DNA from: CAILZL01 sp035548495 | Lineage (GTDB): Bacteria; Pseudomonadota; Gammaproteobacteria; Steroidobacterales; Steroidobacteraceae | Length of the DNA: 64,000 nucleotides | Assembly: GCA_035548495.1 (NCBI GenBank) | Contig: DASZSV010000053.1 | Coordinates: 12,097 to 76,096, forward strand | Reading direction: 5' to 3' | In this document: positions 35,140 to 43,473 of the stretch, piece by piece | How positions within the stretch are numbered: position 1 is the first letter of the stretch | Layout: every line of letters starts with the position of its first letter | Program-made: the position numbers and the translations under genes | The notes under the pieces: generated by a model | Told to the model about the DNA's origin: nothing | Seen by the model: the letters and a program-made list of their open reading frames with translations, nothing else | The model's database searches: none

Positions 35140-35994
35140 TCAGAACGCGAGCGTCACCACACCACCTACGATACATGCCGCACCGATAACCCGCTCAGTG
35201 GTTACCGCCTCCTTCAACACGCGCGCACCCAGATAGGTACCTACCAGCATCGACAGTTCACGTGCTGGCGCAATATGGCTCACCGGTGCAATCTTCATTG
35301 CAAACAGTACCAGTACATAACCAATGGTGCCAAGCACACTCACCATCATTGCGGGACGCCAGTATTGCTTGATCTCTGTAAATGCGCGGTCATGATTGCT
35401 GATGGCGCCCGGTGACAGCACCAGCACTCGAAAAATGTTGCCAGTGATGTCCACAACCAGAGGATGCAGCATCAGCACTTTCACTGCATAGCCGTCATTC
35501 AATGTATATGACGCGATGAATGTGCCGGTAACAACGCCCCACGACAAACCGCTGACTGACAACTGCCTGCCTTTGTGCAGCAATCCGGTCACCAGCACGA
35601 TGCCGGTGATGACCAGCAACAATCCAGTAATGGAAGTAATCCCCGGCTTTTCGTGTAAAAAAATGGCCGCGCCAACGAACGACAACACCGGTCCCAGGCC
35701 GCGCGCTACCGGATATACCACTGACAAATCCGCAGCACGATATCCGGCCTGCAACGACAACGAATAACCCAGGTGCAACACCGCCGTACCGATCAGTGCA
35801 AAGTACTGAGGCGCACCAAACACAGGATGCGTGGCGCTGAAAACCCATATCACCACCGGCAACCAGATGACGACAGCAATGAGGGAATAGATCCACACAA
35901 AGTATCTGCAATCGGCAGCGCGTTTGGCAGCGAGATTCCAGCTTGCATGGCACAGTGCTGCAAGCAGTATGGCAACGAGGGCGAGAAGGGGCAT
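35140..35994 (-). CDS. EamA/DMT-superfamily transporter
   Basis: A 284-aa inner-membrane protein with about ten TM helices in two EamA halves. VYPVARGLGPVLSFVGAAIFLHEKPG and the repeat SHIAPARELSMLVGTYLGARVLKE are the typical half-site motifs. The substrate is unknown. It lies close to the PaiB remnant and ends 3 bp from it. Confidence 0.88.
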   Translation of the reverse strand: MPLLALVAILLAALCHASWNLAAKRAADCRYFVWIYSLIAVVIWLPVVIWVFSATHPVFGAPQYFALIGTAVLHLGYSLSLQAGYRAADLSVVYPVARGLGPVLSFVGAAIFLHEKPGITSITGLLLVITGIVLVTGLLHKGRQLSVSGLSWGVVTGTFIASYTLNDGYAVKVLMLHPLVVDITGNIFRVLVLSPGAISNHDRAFTEIKQYWRPAMMVSVLGTIGYVLVLFAMKIAPVSHIAPARELSMLVGTYLGARVLKEAVTTERVIGAACIVGGVVTLAF

Positions 35995-36038
35995 TTAAGA
36001 TAAGTTCAGTACAGGTGTTGCAATCAAGTCTACTGCAA

Positions 36039-36067
36039 CGTCATTCCTGCGAAGGCGGGAATGACGT
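36039..36067. repeat. TCATTCCCG-type palindromic repeat
   Basis: CGTCATTCCTGCGAAGGCGG and its continuation form a near-perfect hairpin in the spacer between the transporter and argH. Same family as the copies near 1411, 2316, 2395 and 38466. Confidence 0.8.
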
Positions 36068-36109
36068 GGTGAGTTCTGATAGGACATCAAGTAGATGGAC
36101 GAACATCCA

Positions 36110-37306
36110 TCACTTCAAATACTTCTTCCCCACCCGCAAGTAGGCTTCACGGAAAGGAATGCCCTCATTCTTCACGAGTTCGTATGCTTCAGCAGCAGCG
36201 TTGATGGAATCATCCATGTGGATGTTTTCCTTTTTGAATGACACTTGGTTCAATGCAGGCGCAAGAATGTCGAGTGTGGCAAGACACTGATCAATGCTGC
36301 GGAACAAGGGCACCTTGATCAATTGCAAATCGCGTTGATAACCTGAAGGCAGTTTCGCCACAATACCCAGCACTTCAAACAATGCCGACTGTGCAGCGGC
36401 AGAGCGGCCGCGAATCAGTTCGAATACATCGGGATTGCGTTTCTGCGGCATGATGGACGAACCAGTGGTAAATGCATCGGGCAATGAAACGAACGCAAAC
36501 TCCTGTGTGTAGAACAGGCACAGATCAGCAGAGAGACGCGCAACATCCTGCATCACCATGGTGATTTCAAACAGCAACTGCGCCTCGGCCTTGCCACGTG
36601 AGAGTTGCACGGCGGTGACAGGTTCGTGCACTTCGTTGAAGTCCAGTGCATCGGCCGTAGCCTGACGATCCAGTGGCAAGTTCGGCGTGCCGTAACCCGC
36701 TGCGGAACCCAATGGACTTTTGCCAATGCGCCGCTGCACATGCGCCAGACCAATGGCATCATCGCGTAATTCAGCGGCGAATCCATCAGCCCAGAGTTTT
36801 ACACTGCTGGGCATGGCCTGCTGCATATGTGTGTAGCCGGGCAATGCAGTATCGGCCTCGCGCAAACCAAGATCATCCAGTGCATCGGCAACTTTCAGCA
36901 CAGCATTGCTGAGTTCGTCGGTGACATCGCGCAAATAAAGACGAATCGCAGTGAGCACTTGATCATTGCGCGAGCGGCCGAGGTGTACGCGCGCACCGGC
37001 CTGACCGATACGTTGCGTAAGCAGAGTCTCCAGCGCAGTCTGTCCATCTTCCTGTTCGAGCGTGACTTGCCATTCGCCGCGCTCATGCGCAGCACCGATT
37101 TCAGTGAGTCCATTGCGAATGGCATCAAGGTCTTCGTTGGTCAACAGGCCTTGCGCATTCAACATCTCGGCATGCGCAATGGATGCACGCACATCGTAGG
37201 CAACCAGACGATTATCCAGCGCATGATCCTCCCCTGCCGTGTATTGCAGTACGCGTGAATCGAGTGGTGCGCCTTTGTCCCATAATCTTGAAGGGGGTCT
37301 AGACAT
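36110..37306 (-). CDS. argH: Argininosuccinate lyase
   Basis: Last step of arginine synthesis, splitting argininosuccinate to arginine and fumarate. The fumarase-superfamily signature GSSIMPQKRNPD is present, with HLGRSRNDQV and GYTHMQQAMP. At 398 aa it is shorter than the usual 455-470: the protein stops soon after SINAAAEAYELVKNEGIPFREAYLRVGKKYL, so the C-terminal helical tail is missing. This is typical of the branch found with acylornithine carbamoyltransferases. Last gene of the arginine cluster. Confidence 0.95.
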   Translation of the reverse strand: MSRPPSRLWDKGAPLDSRVLQYTAGEDHALDNRLVAYDVRASIAHAEMLNAQGLLTNEDLDAIRNGLTEIGAAHERGEWQVTLEQEDGQTALETLLTQRIGQAGARVHLGRSRNDQVLTAIRLYLRDVTDELSNAVLKVADALDDLGLREADTALPGYTHMQQAMPSSVKLWADGFAAELRDDAIGLAHVQRRIGKSPLGSAAGYGTPNLPLDRQATADALDFNEVHEPVTAVQLSRGKAEAQLLFEITMVMQDVARLSADLCLFYTQEFAFVSLPDAFTTGSSIMPQKRNPDVFELIRGRSAAAQSALFEVLGIVAKLPSGYQRDLQLIKVPLFRSIDQCLATLDILAPALNQVSFKKENIHMDDSINAAAEAYELVKNEGIPFREAYLRVGKKYLK

Positions 37307-37367
37307 GATGTATTTCCATCTTGGTGGTCACACTCACGATGTGGCCACCAAGCTTTGAAGTTATGTT

Positions 37368-37476
37368 CCCTCTCCCCTTGAGGGAGAGGGACCGGGTGAG
37401 GGGTAAAGAGCAAATCATTTTGCACTGTGCAAAATTTTCCACCCTCTCCCCAACCCTCTCCCATCAAGGGAGAGGG
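37368..37476. repeat. Inverted pair of C-rich palindromic repeats, argB-argH spacer
   Basis: Copy A (37368-37403) and copy B (37439-37476) carry the same CCCTCTCCC...GGGAGAGGG stem with the CCCCTCACC/CCCCAACC arm in opposite orientation. They would fold into one long double hairpin in the mRNA between argB and argH. Confidence 0.8.
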
Positions 37477-37512
37477 AGCAAGAAACAAATCCCGAAAGTA
37501 CACCCAACCTGA

Positions 37513-38433
37513 TTAACCGCCCTGTTCCGCTGCACTCAATCCCTTGATATCCGCAACAATCAACGTACCCGTGCCTTCATTGGTAAATACTTCGGCAAGC
37601 ACACTGTCCGGGGTTTTATACGAAATGCAATGCACGCGACGTACGCCGCCACGGATTGCATCTTCTATCGCTTTGGCTTTTGGAAGCATGCCGTCTTTCA
37701 ACGAGCCTTGATCTTTGAGTTTCTTGAGGCCCGCAAGATCGGTATAAGAAACCAGCGAATGCGGATCTTCGAGTGACTCCATGATGCCGGGCGCACCGGT
37801 GACGAGAAGCAACTTCTCAGCGTTCAATGCAGCGCCAATGGCAGCAGCCACCGTATCTGCGTTGATGTTGAGCAACACGCCTTTGTCATCACAGGACACG
37901 GGACTGACGACGGGCATCAATCCATCGTCCAGCAACTGCTGCAACACCTTGGCATCCACCAGATCAATGTCGCCCACAAAACCATAGTCAACTGTCTCAC
38001 TGCCTACTTGCACTGGCGGACGCTTGTGGGCGCGAATCAAGCCTGCATCTACACCACTGACGCCCACGGCATTGATGCTGAGTTCGCGGCAGATGCCGAG
38101 AATTTGTGTGTTCACCAGACCATTGAGCACCATGCTGGTCACTTCGATGGATTTGGCATCAGTCACACGCCGGCCTGCGACCATGCGGGTTTCAATGCCC
38201 ATGCTCTGCTGAATGCCCGTGAGCTGTTCACCACCGCCGTGAACAATGACAACGCGAATACCCACTTGGTGAAGTATTGCCACTTGTTCCATCAACGCGC
38301 GCGTCGCATCGGGGTTGCCGAATACACCGCCACTGGCTTTGAGGATAAACACCTTGCCCTTGTACATGCGAATGTACGGCGCAGCACTCTTCAGGGCACG
38401 AACGGTAACGAGAGGATCAGATCGGTTGGTCAT
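37513..38433 (-). CDS. argB: Acetylglutamate kinase
   Basis: Phosphorylates N-acetylglutamate. The amino-acid kinase fold shows KVFILKASGGVFGNPD, VIVHGGGEQLTGIQ, NINADTVAAAIGAALNAEKLLLVTGAPGI and GGVRRVHCISYKTPDSVLAEVFT. Length 306 aa. FILKASGG departs slightly from the usual KxGG, with Lys kept. Followed by argH. Confidence 0.93.
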   Translation of the reverse strand: MTNRSDPLVTVRALKSAAPYIRMYKGKVFILKASGGVFGNPDATRALMEQVAILHQVGIRVVIVHGGGEQLTGIQQSMGIETRMVAGRRVTDAKSIEVTSMVLNGLVNTQILGICRELSINAVGVSGVDAGLIRAHKRPPVQVGSETVDYGFVGDIDLVDAKVLQQLLDDGLMPVVSPVSCDDKGVLLNINADTVAAAIGAALNAEKLLLVTGAPGIMESLEDPHSLVSYTDLAGLKKLKDQGSLKDGMLPKAKAIEDAIRGGVRRVHCISYKTPDSVLAEVFTNEGTGTLIVADIKGLSAAEQGG

Positions 38434-38465
38434 GGTTGCAAACTTCTATGTCGAAAAACTTTAAA

Positions 38466-38493
38466 CTGGATTCCCGCATACACGGGAATGACT
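38466..38493. repeat. TCATTCCCG-type palindromic repeat, argF'-argB spacer
   Basis: CTGGATTCCCGCATACACGG and its continuation; same family as the copies near 1411 and 36039. Confidence 0.75.
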
Positions 38494-38533
38494 CATCATG
38501 TATTAACTGCGAATCAAATTCGCAACGACGTGA

Positions 38534-39535
38534 CTATGCGTTGCGCAACAATCGATATAACACCGCCATCTGCACCACCATGCGGTTGAACGCTTCCTGA
38601 ATGACCACACTGCGTGAACTGTCGAGCACTTCATCATCCACGGCGACATTGCGACGCACCGGCAGACAGTGCATCAAATGGCAATCTTCTGCGGTGTTCT
38701 TGAACCAGCTGTCCTTCACGCACCAGTCGTTCAAGTACTCACGCATGCGTGATTCAGCCTCATTGTCGCCATAGTGTTGCGGCGAACCCCATTCCTTCGC
38801 ATACACCACCTTCGCACCTTTCAATGCTTCAGCACGATCAGTGGTCTCGGTGACAGAACCACCGGCTGCTTTTGCCGCAGCGCGTGCCTTATCCATGATG
38901 GCATCCGGCAGTGCATAACCATCCGGCCGCAGCACTACCACTTCCATGCCACGCATCGCGGCCATGTGCACGGTTGCAGATGGCACCGCCAGTGGCAATG
39001 CGCGTGGATGATTCACCCATGACAGCACAAACTTGCCACGCTCAGGCACATTCAATTCATCCATGGTGTACCAGTCCGCCAAGGCCTGACAGGGATGATT
39101 GACTGCACTTTCGAGATTGACCAGCGGTTTGTCGCACAGGTCAGCAATCATTTTGAATTGCGTTTCATTGATATCCGCCTGCAAGTTACGGCCTTCGGCA
39201 AACATGCGCACACCCAGTGCATCGCAATACGAAGCCATCACCGGCACGGCTTCTTTCACGTGTTCGGCAGCTTGACCATTCATCACCACGCCGCTGCGTG
39301 TTTCGAGTTGCCACGTACCCTGTCCGGGTGTGATGACAAACACCGAACCACCGAGGCGCATCATGCCGCTTTGAAATGAAGCGAGCGTGCGCAGCGATGG
39401 ATTCATGAACAGCAGGCCCAGCACCTTGCCGGCAAGTGCATGCGGATCAGGATTTTTCTGCAGGCGTGCAGCCAGACCCAGCAGGTCCTTTATTTCCGCA
39501 CGGTCAAAATCAGCCAGGTCCAAGAATCGTTGCAT
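38534..39535 (-). CDS. argF': N-acyl-L-ornithine carbamoyltransferase (acetyl- or succinylornithine type)
   Basis: Carbamoylates acylated ornithine to acyl-citrulline, as in Xanthomonas and Bacteroides. The N-terminal box FMNPSLRTLASFQ replaces the usual STRTR-type box. The block following GQGTWQLETRSGVVMNGQAAEH and MHCLPVRRN is much closer to the acylornithine clade than to classic ArgF. At the position where acetyl-specific enzymes carry Glu and the succinyl-specific one carries Pro, I read Ala (GQAAEH). So the acyl group cannot be assigned. Start at ATG 39535 (MQRFLDLADF); the open frame to 39595 only crosses a repeat. Confidence 0.88.
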   Translation of the reverse strand: MQRFLDLADFDRAEIKDLLGLAARLQKNPDPHALAGKVLGLLFMNPSLRTLASFQSGMMRLGGSVFVITPGQGTWQLETRSGVVMNGQAAEHVKEAVPVMASYCDALGVRMFAEGRNLQADINETQFKMIADLCDKPLVNLESAVNHPCQALADWYTMDELNVPERGKFVLSWVNHPRALPLAVPSATVHMAAMRGMEVVVLRPDGYALPDAIMDKARAAAKAAGGSVTETTDRAEALKGAKVVYAKEWGSPQHYGDNEAESRMREYLNDWCVKDSWFKNTAEDCHLMHCLPVRRNVAVDDEVLDSSRSVVIQEAFNRMVVQMAVLYRLLRNA

Positions 39536-39557
39536 GTTTATACTCAACCTTTTCTTC

Positions 39558-39623
39558 GTAGGCTGGGTTAGCGGTTCCTCCGCGTAACCCGGCATTCATA
39601 TTCATGGCGGGATACATCCCGCC
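39558..39623. repeat. Two palindromic repeats upstream of argF'
   Basis: GGCTGGGTTAGCGG...CCGCGTAACCCGGC (39558-39593) is a hairpin of a dispersed type often seen in proteobacteria. Directly beside it GGCGGGAT-ac-ATCCCGCC (39606-39623) forms a second perfect hairpin. Together they fill the argD-argF' spacer. Confidence 0.7.
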
Positions 39624-39637
39624 CTGCATTCATTCCA

Positions 39638-40810
39638 TCATCCAATTGCCACCAATGCATCGCGCAATTGTTCAACGTGTTCGCCGCCCAATATAAATGG
39701 AGCAAGAATACGGATAATGTTCGGATCGCCGCTGGTGCCTACCAGAATATTGCGCTTCATCAATTCGTTCTGGATTTCTTTCGCCGGACGCCGGGTTCGC
39801 AGGCCCAGCAATAGACCCGCTCCTTGAACTGCGGTAACCGGGCCGACAATGCACTGACGGCGAATTTGCGCCGAACGATCACGCACATTCTTCAGCAGCT
39901 CTTCGGATTCGATGATGTCGATCACCGCTTCCACCAGTGCACAGGCCATTGGACCACCACCGAACGTGGTACCCAGTGAATCCATCTTCACACTGCTGGC
40001 CACGTGATTGGCCATCAGCACGGCGGAAACAGGAAAGCCTGCGCCCAATGCTTTTGCCGTGGTGATAATGTCCGGTGTGATGCCATACATGTTGGCAGCA
40101 AAGGGATGTCCCGTGCGGCCCATGCCACATTGCACTTCATCGAAGATCAATATCGAACCATTCTCTGAACAACGCAGACGCAATGCCTCAAGATACTCCT
40201 GTGGCAAATCCAGCGCTCCGGCCACACCTTGCACCGGTTCAACAATGACTGCGGCCGTTTGATCAGAGATCATGTGATTCAATGCATTGATATCACCACG
40301 CGGCAGAAACTTTACATCGAATGGTGTGCTGGGAAACCCATACCATTTTTCTTTCGCGCCCCAGGTCACCGCACCTGCCGCCGCAGTACGACCATGAAAG
40401 CTGCCTTCAATTGCACACACTTCCGGTGCTTCAGTCATCTTCAATGCAATCTTCAACGCATTCTCATTCGCTTCAGCGCCAGAGTTGACGAAGAAGATGG
40501 TGTCGAGTCCAAGACCACAGAACTTGGCAAGCCTGGTTGCCGCACGCGCACGCACGTCCATCGGCACGGCGTTGGTCTGGAATGCCATTGATTTCGCTTG
40601 TGTCGTCAATGCTTCCACCCAGCGTGGATGACCATAACCCAATGCGGCAACAGCATGACCACCATACAGATCAAGAATCTTGCGGCCATCACTGGTGAAC
40701 AGGTACACACCCTGTCCGTGCGTGACGTCCAGTGGAAATTGCGCGAACACATTCGCCAGATGAGTACGCTCTTCACTCTTGGCTGGTCGCAGTGGAATTA
40801 CGTTTTGCAT
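39638..40810 (-). CDS. argD: Acetylornithine/succinylornithine aminotransferase
   Basis: A 390-aa class III PLP enzyme converting N-acetylglutamate semialdehyde to N-acetylornithine. DLYGGHAVAALGYGHP, NSGAEANENALK, ILIFDEVQCGMGRTG and the PLP lysine in ITTAKALGAGFP are all intact. Between argC and argF'. Confidence 0.94.
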   Translation of the reverse strand: MQNVIPLRPAKSEERTHLANVFAQFPLDVTHGQGVYLFTSDGRKILDLYGGHAVAALGYGHPRWVEALTTQAKSMAFQTNAVPMDVRARAATRLAKFCGLGLDTIFFVNSGAEANENALKIALKMTEAPEVCAIEGSFHGRTAAAGAVTWGAKEKWYGFPSTPFDVKFLPRGDINALNHMISDQTAAVIVEPVQGVAGALDLPQEYLEALRLRCSENGSILIFDEVQCGMGRTGHPFAANMYGITPDIITTAKALGAGFPVSAVLMANHVASSVKMDSLGTTFGGGPMACALVEAVIDIIESEELLKNVRDRSAQIRRQCIVGPVTAVQGAGLLLGLRTRRPAKEIQNELMKRNILVGTSGDPNIIRILAPFILGGEHVEQLRDALVAIG

Positions 40811-40857
40811 ACAGTTACCCAGTCATTAAATACAACGCATCCATTACTGCCATAGTT

Positions 40858-40939
40858 GATCTATTTTCAAAATCGCTGTGAATCCATCCCTGGACGCTCC
40901 GCAAAAACTTCCTGTTTTTGACTGTTTTGAAAATAGATC
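40858..40939. repeat. MITE-like element with 15-bp perfect terminal inverted repeats
   Basis: GATCTATTTTCAAAA (40858-40872) and TTTTGAAAATAGATC (40925-40939) are perfect inverted ends of an 82-bp element in the argC-argD spacer. The interior carries its own dyad (AAAACTTCCTGTTTTTG) and a GTGAATCCATCCCTGGACGC stretch of a type I associate with dispersed repeats in gammaproteobacteria. There is no coding capacity. Confidence 0.65.
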
Positions 40940-40964
40940 GACCATGTCCGTACTTGGATTCAAA

Positions 40965-42023
40965 TTACGTCCATCCCGGCGCCGGTGTAATCAATCCATC
41001 AGTCTCATCAAAGCCCAACAATCGATTCATCCATTGTACCGCGCCGCCCGCCGCACCTTTGACAAGATTATCAATGGCGCACATCACGGCAATGCTGTTG
41101 CCATTGGCTACTGCACTCATGTGTGCATAGTTACTCGTTGCCACATCTTTAATGCGCGGCATCTCTGCACTGACACGAACAAAAGGTGAATGCTTGTAGA
41201 AATCCTGCAACGCTGCAACCAGTTCTGTTGTTTTGATTGGTTTGATTGCCGTTGCCTGAATCGTGGCATGAATGCCGCGCGCAAATGGACCCGAATGCGG
41301 CACAAAATTCAATTCAGCTTTTACACCCGACGTTGCTTCAATCAGCTCCACCACTTCGGGCGAGTGGCGATGCGCCAAGGCATTGTAAGAGTACAAATCA
41401 CTGTGACGTTGTGGGTGATGCGTGCCTGCAACCGGCGAACGACCGGAACCGGTGCTGCCTGTCACCGCAGCGACAAATAATTTTGGTTCAGCAAGACCCA
41501 ACTTCAACAACGGCACGCTTGCAAGCAGAATGGATGTCGCAAAGCATCCCGGATGACTGACATGCGGTGTGGATGCTTTCGCCAAATGTTCCGGCAATGC
41601 ACAGGTGAAATCCTTGATGCGTTGTGGCGCGCCATGTGGATGTTTGTATACGGCTTCATAGGCAGCCGCAGTGGCGTAACGATAGTCGGCAGAGATATCA
41701 ACAACGGTTAATTGTGTCTTTGCCTGCTCTGATGCCGTGATCAAGCCATCCAGCAATTTATGCGACACGCCGTGCGGCGCGGCGGCGAGAATGGCGGACT
41801 TGGGCAATGTCTTAACAAGCTCAGTCACGTCCCCCAGGCTTGAATACTTCAGCGTGGGATAAATAACCGCAAGATGCGGAAATGCTTTCGCCACCGGCTC
41901 GCCGGGCTGACTGTCGGAAAGAATGGCTTTCAATTCCAGCTGCGGATGTGCCGCGATCAAACGCAGCAACTCACCTGCCACATAGCCGGTACCACCCAGA
42001 ACAATTGTCGGAACTTTATTCAT
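40965..42023 (-). CDS. argC: N-acetyl-gamma-glutamyl-phosphate reductase
   Basis: A 352-aa NADPH-dependent reductase. Rossmann motif VLGGTGYVAGELLRLI; catalytic Cys in SHPGCFATSILLA; VTGSTGSGRSP and HRHSPEV downstream. AAAPHGVSHKLL also fits. It lies after the DUF1611 gene and before argD. Confidence 0.96.
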   Translation of the reverse strand: MNKVPTIVLGGTGYVAGELLRLIAAHPQLELKAILSDSQPGEPVAKAFPHLAVIYPTLKYSSLGDVTELVKTLPKSAILAAAPHGVSHKLLDGLITASEQAKTQLTVVDISADYRYATAAAYEAVYKHPHGAPQRIKDFTCALPEHLAKASTPHVSHPGCFATSILLASVPLLKLGLAEPKLFVAAVTGSTGSGRSPVAGTHHPQRHSDLYSYNALAHRHSPEVVELIEATSGVKAELNFVPHSGPFARGIHATIQATAIKPIKTTELVAALQDFYKHSPFVRVSAEMPRIKDVATSNYAHMSAVANGNSIAVMCAIDNLVKGAAGGAVQWMNRLLGFDETDGLITPAPGWT

Positions 42024-42054
42024 TCAACCACTCAATCAACTCGAATATCCAATT

Positions 42055-42177
42055 CCCTCCCCCTTTGATGGGGGAGCCAAGTCATTTTTTGGGGGAGAGG
42101 GTGGAAAATCTTGCACAACACAAAATCATCGCACCTACCCCTCACCCTGTCCCTCTCCCTCAAGGGGAGAGGGGACG
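42055..42177. repeat. Pair of C-rich palindromic repeats, DUF1611-argC spacer
   Basis: 42055-42104 (CCCTCCCCCTTTGATGGGGG stem and GGGGGAGAGGGTGG arm) and 42134-42177 (CCTACCCCTCACCCTGTCCC arm and CTCCCtcaaGGGGAG stem) are opposite-facing copies of the family seen in phaC and before argH. No gene in this spacer. Confidence 0.8.
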
Positions 42178-42200
42178 TAACTTTTAACCAAGATGAAGCA

Positions 42201-43289
42201 TCAATCCTGCTTCACGTAACTCTTTGCCAATGCTTCAGGCGACAACTTCAAACTGTCGATCACGCAATCACCCAATGCCACACCATCGGTAATGGCATTG
42301 AATGCAGCCACTTTCATCTGATCGCGAATGATGTTCACACCGACGGCGTTATCTGTTGAAGGCCCAGTCACCACGCTGGGTTCAATACCAAACTTTTCGC
42401 GCAGCAGTTTTACACCACCCCATGCAGCGACTGGATCGTTGGCGGAGAGCACCACGGAAGTCAACGATGCCTTGATATCATCCGCGAGAAGAATGGCTTC
42501 CACACCATACGCGCCAAGCAAACCATCACCAAGCTCGAACACAATTACATCGGGCTCGCCTTGTGCCATTTCAGTCAGCAACGTGCGTGTAATGGCTGGA
42601 CCGGTTTTGGCAGTGGTAGTCACCACACCGTAATCAGTAAAGATGGCGCTACGTTTTGCACCGGCATCTTCCATGGCCAGAATGTCACGGCGCAACGACA
42701 CACCCGTTGCCTTGAAGGCATGAATGTTCAAACCCCGATGCCGCATGCGTGACACGATGGCGCATGCAGCCGCAGTTTTGCCGGCTTCCATGCAGGTCCC
42801 CGCGAGCGCCACCACAGGCACGTTGCGCGTGTTGACGGCTGCGTTGTAATCCAACGGCTTGTAGCCCACTTTGGCTGGCACACCAATGCGTTCGCCAAGA
42901 TAAGGAAACTGCAACACCACACCGAGCACTTTGCAATCGAAGGGTTTGCCCTTGTCGGGATTGGCGGAGTCGCAAATGCCCAGCACGCCACCAATGTTCA
43001 ACATCTGAATGATGTCGCCTTCTTTCACCGACTCGGGTAGATGACCTGAGTAACCAAACAATGCCTGACGATGGCCGAGCGCACCGACCACGATATCGCC
43101 ACGCGATACCTTAGCCATGCGGCCGCTGGTTAATTCCAATGTGTTGTAAGTGGATTTGCTGGTGAGAATTTCGACCACCAGCACCACGCCTTCTGCACAG
43201 GGAATATTGCTGGTTTCAATGCGCAGTTCATGACCCAGGTTCAACGCCTGAGTGATGGAAGCCACTTTATCTACAACAACTGTTTTCAT
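42201..43289 (-). CDS. DUF1611-family P-loop protein in the arginine operon (candidate N-acyltransferase)
   Basis: A 362-aa protein. The N-terminal domain (1-150) is beta-rich, and a P-loop-like GTCMEAGKT lies at about 164-172, followed by CAIVSRMRHRGLNIHAFKATG. VIVFELGDGLLGAYGVE and TDNAVGVNIIRDQM are also family-type blocks. One DUF1611 member, DgcN, is reported as a D-glutamate N-acetyltransferase. The position between argG and argC, in a cluster without argA or argJ, suggests it may acylate L-glutamate. That is inference; a kinase or regulatory role is equally open. The ATG at 43289 has AGGTAAAG upstream. Confidence 0.75.
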   Translation of the reverse strand: MKTVVVDKVASITQALNLGHELRIETSNIPCAEGVVLVVEILTSKSTYNTLELTSGRMAKVSRGDIVVGALGHRQALFGYSGHLPESVKEGDIIQMLNIGGVLGICDSANPDKGKPFDCKVLGVVLQFPYLGERIGVPAKVGYKPLDYNAAVNTRNVPVVALAGTCMEAGKTAAACAIVSRMRHRGLNIHAFKATGVSLRRDILAMEDAGAKRSAIFTDYGVVTTTAKTGPAITRTLLTEMAQGEPDVIVFELGDGLLGAYGVEAILLADDIKASLTSVVLSANDPVAAWGGVKLLREKFGIEPSVVTGPSTDNAVGVNIIRDQMKVAAFNAITDGVALGDCVIDSLKLSPEALAKSYVKQD

Positions 43290-43313
43290 TGCTTTACCTG
43301 TCTTAGTTCAGTT

Positions 43314-43424
43314 CCCTCCCCCTCGATGGGGGAGGGCTAGGGAGAGGGTGAAAAGTTTTACACAACGCAGACTCTTCAAACCTACCCCTCACCCTGTCCC
43401 TCTCCCTCAAGGGGAGAGGGGACG
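43314..43424. repeat. Pair of C-rich palindromic repeats, argG-DUF1611 spacer
   Basis: 43314-43350 and 43381-43424 are opposite-facing copies. The second is nearly identical to 42134-42177 (CCTACCCCTCACCCTGTCCC), which points to recent duplication or gene conversion across the DUF1611 gene. Confidence 0.8.
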
Positions 43425-43473
43425 CTACATCACACTCAGTTTCTTCCCATAAAGAAGAAGCAAGCGGAGAGAT

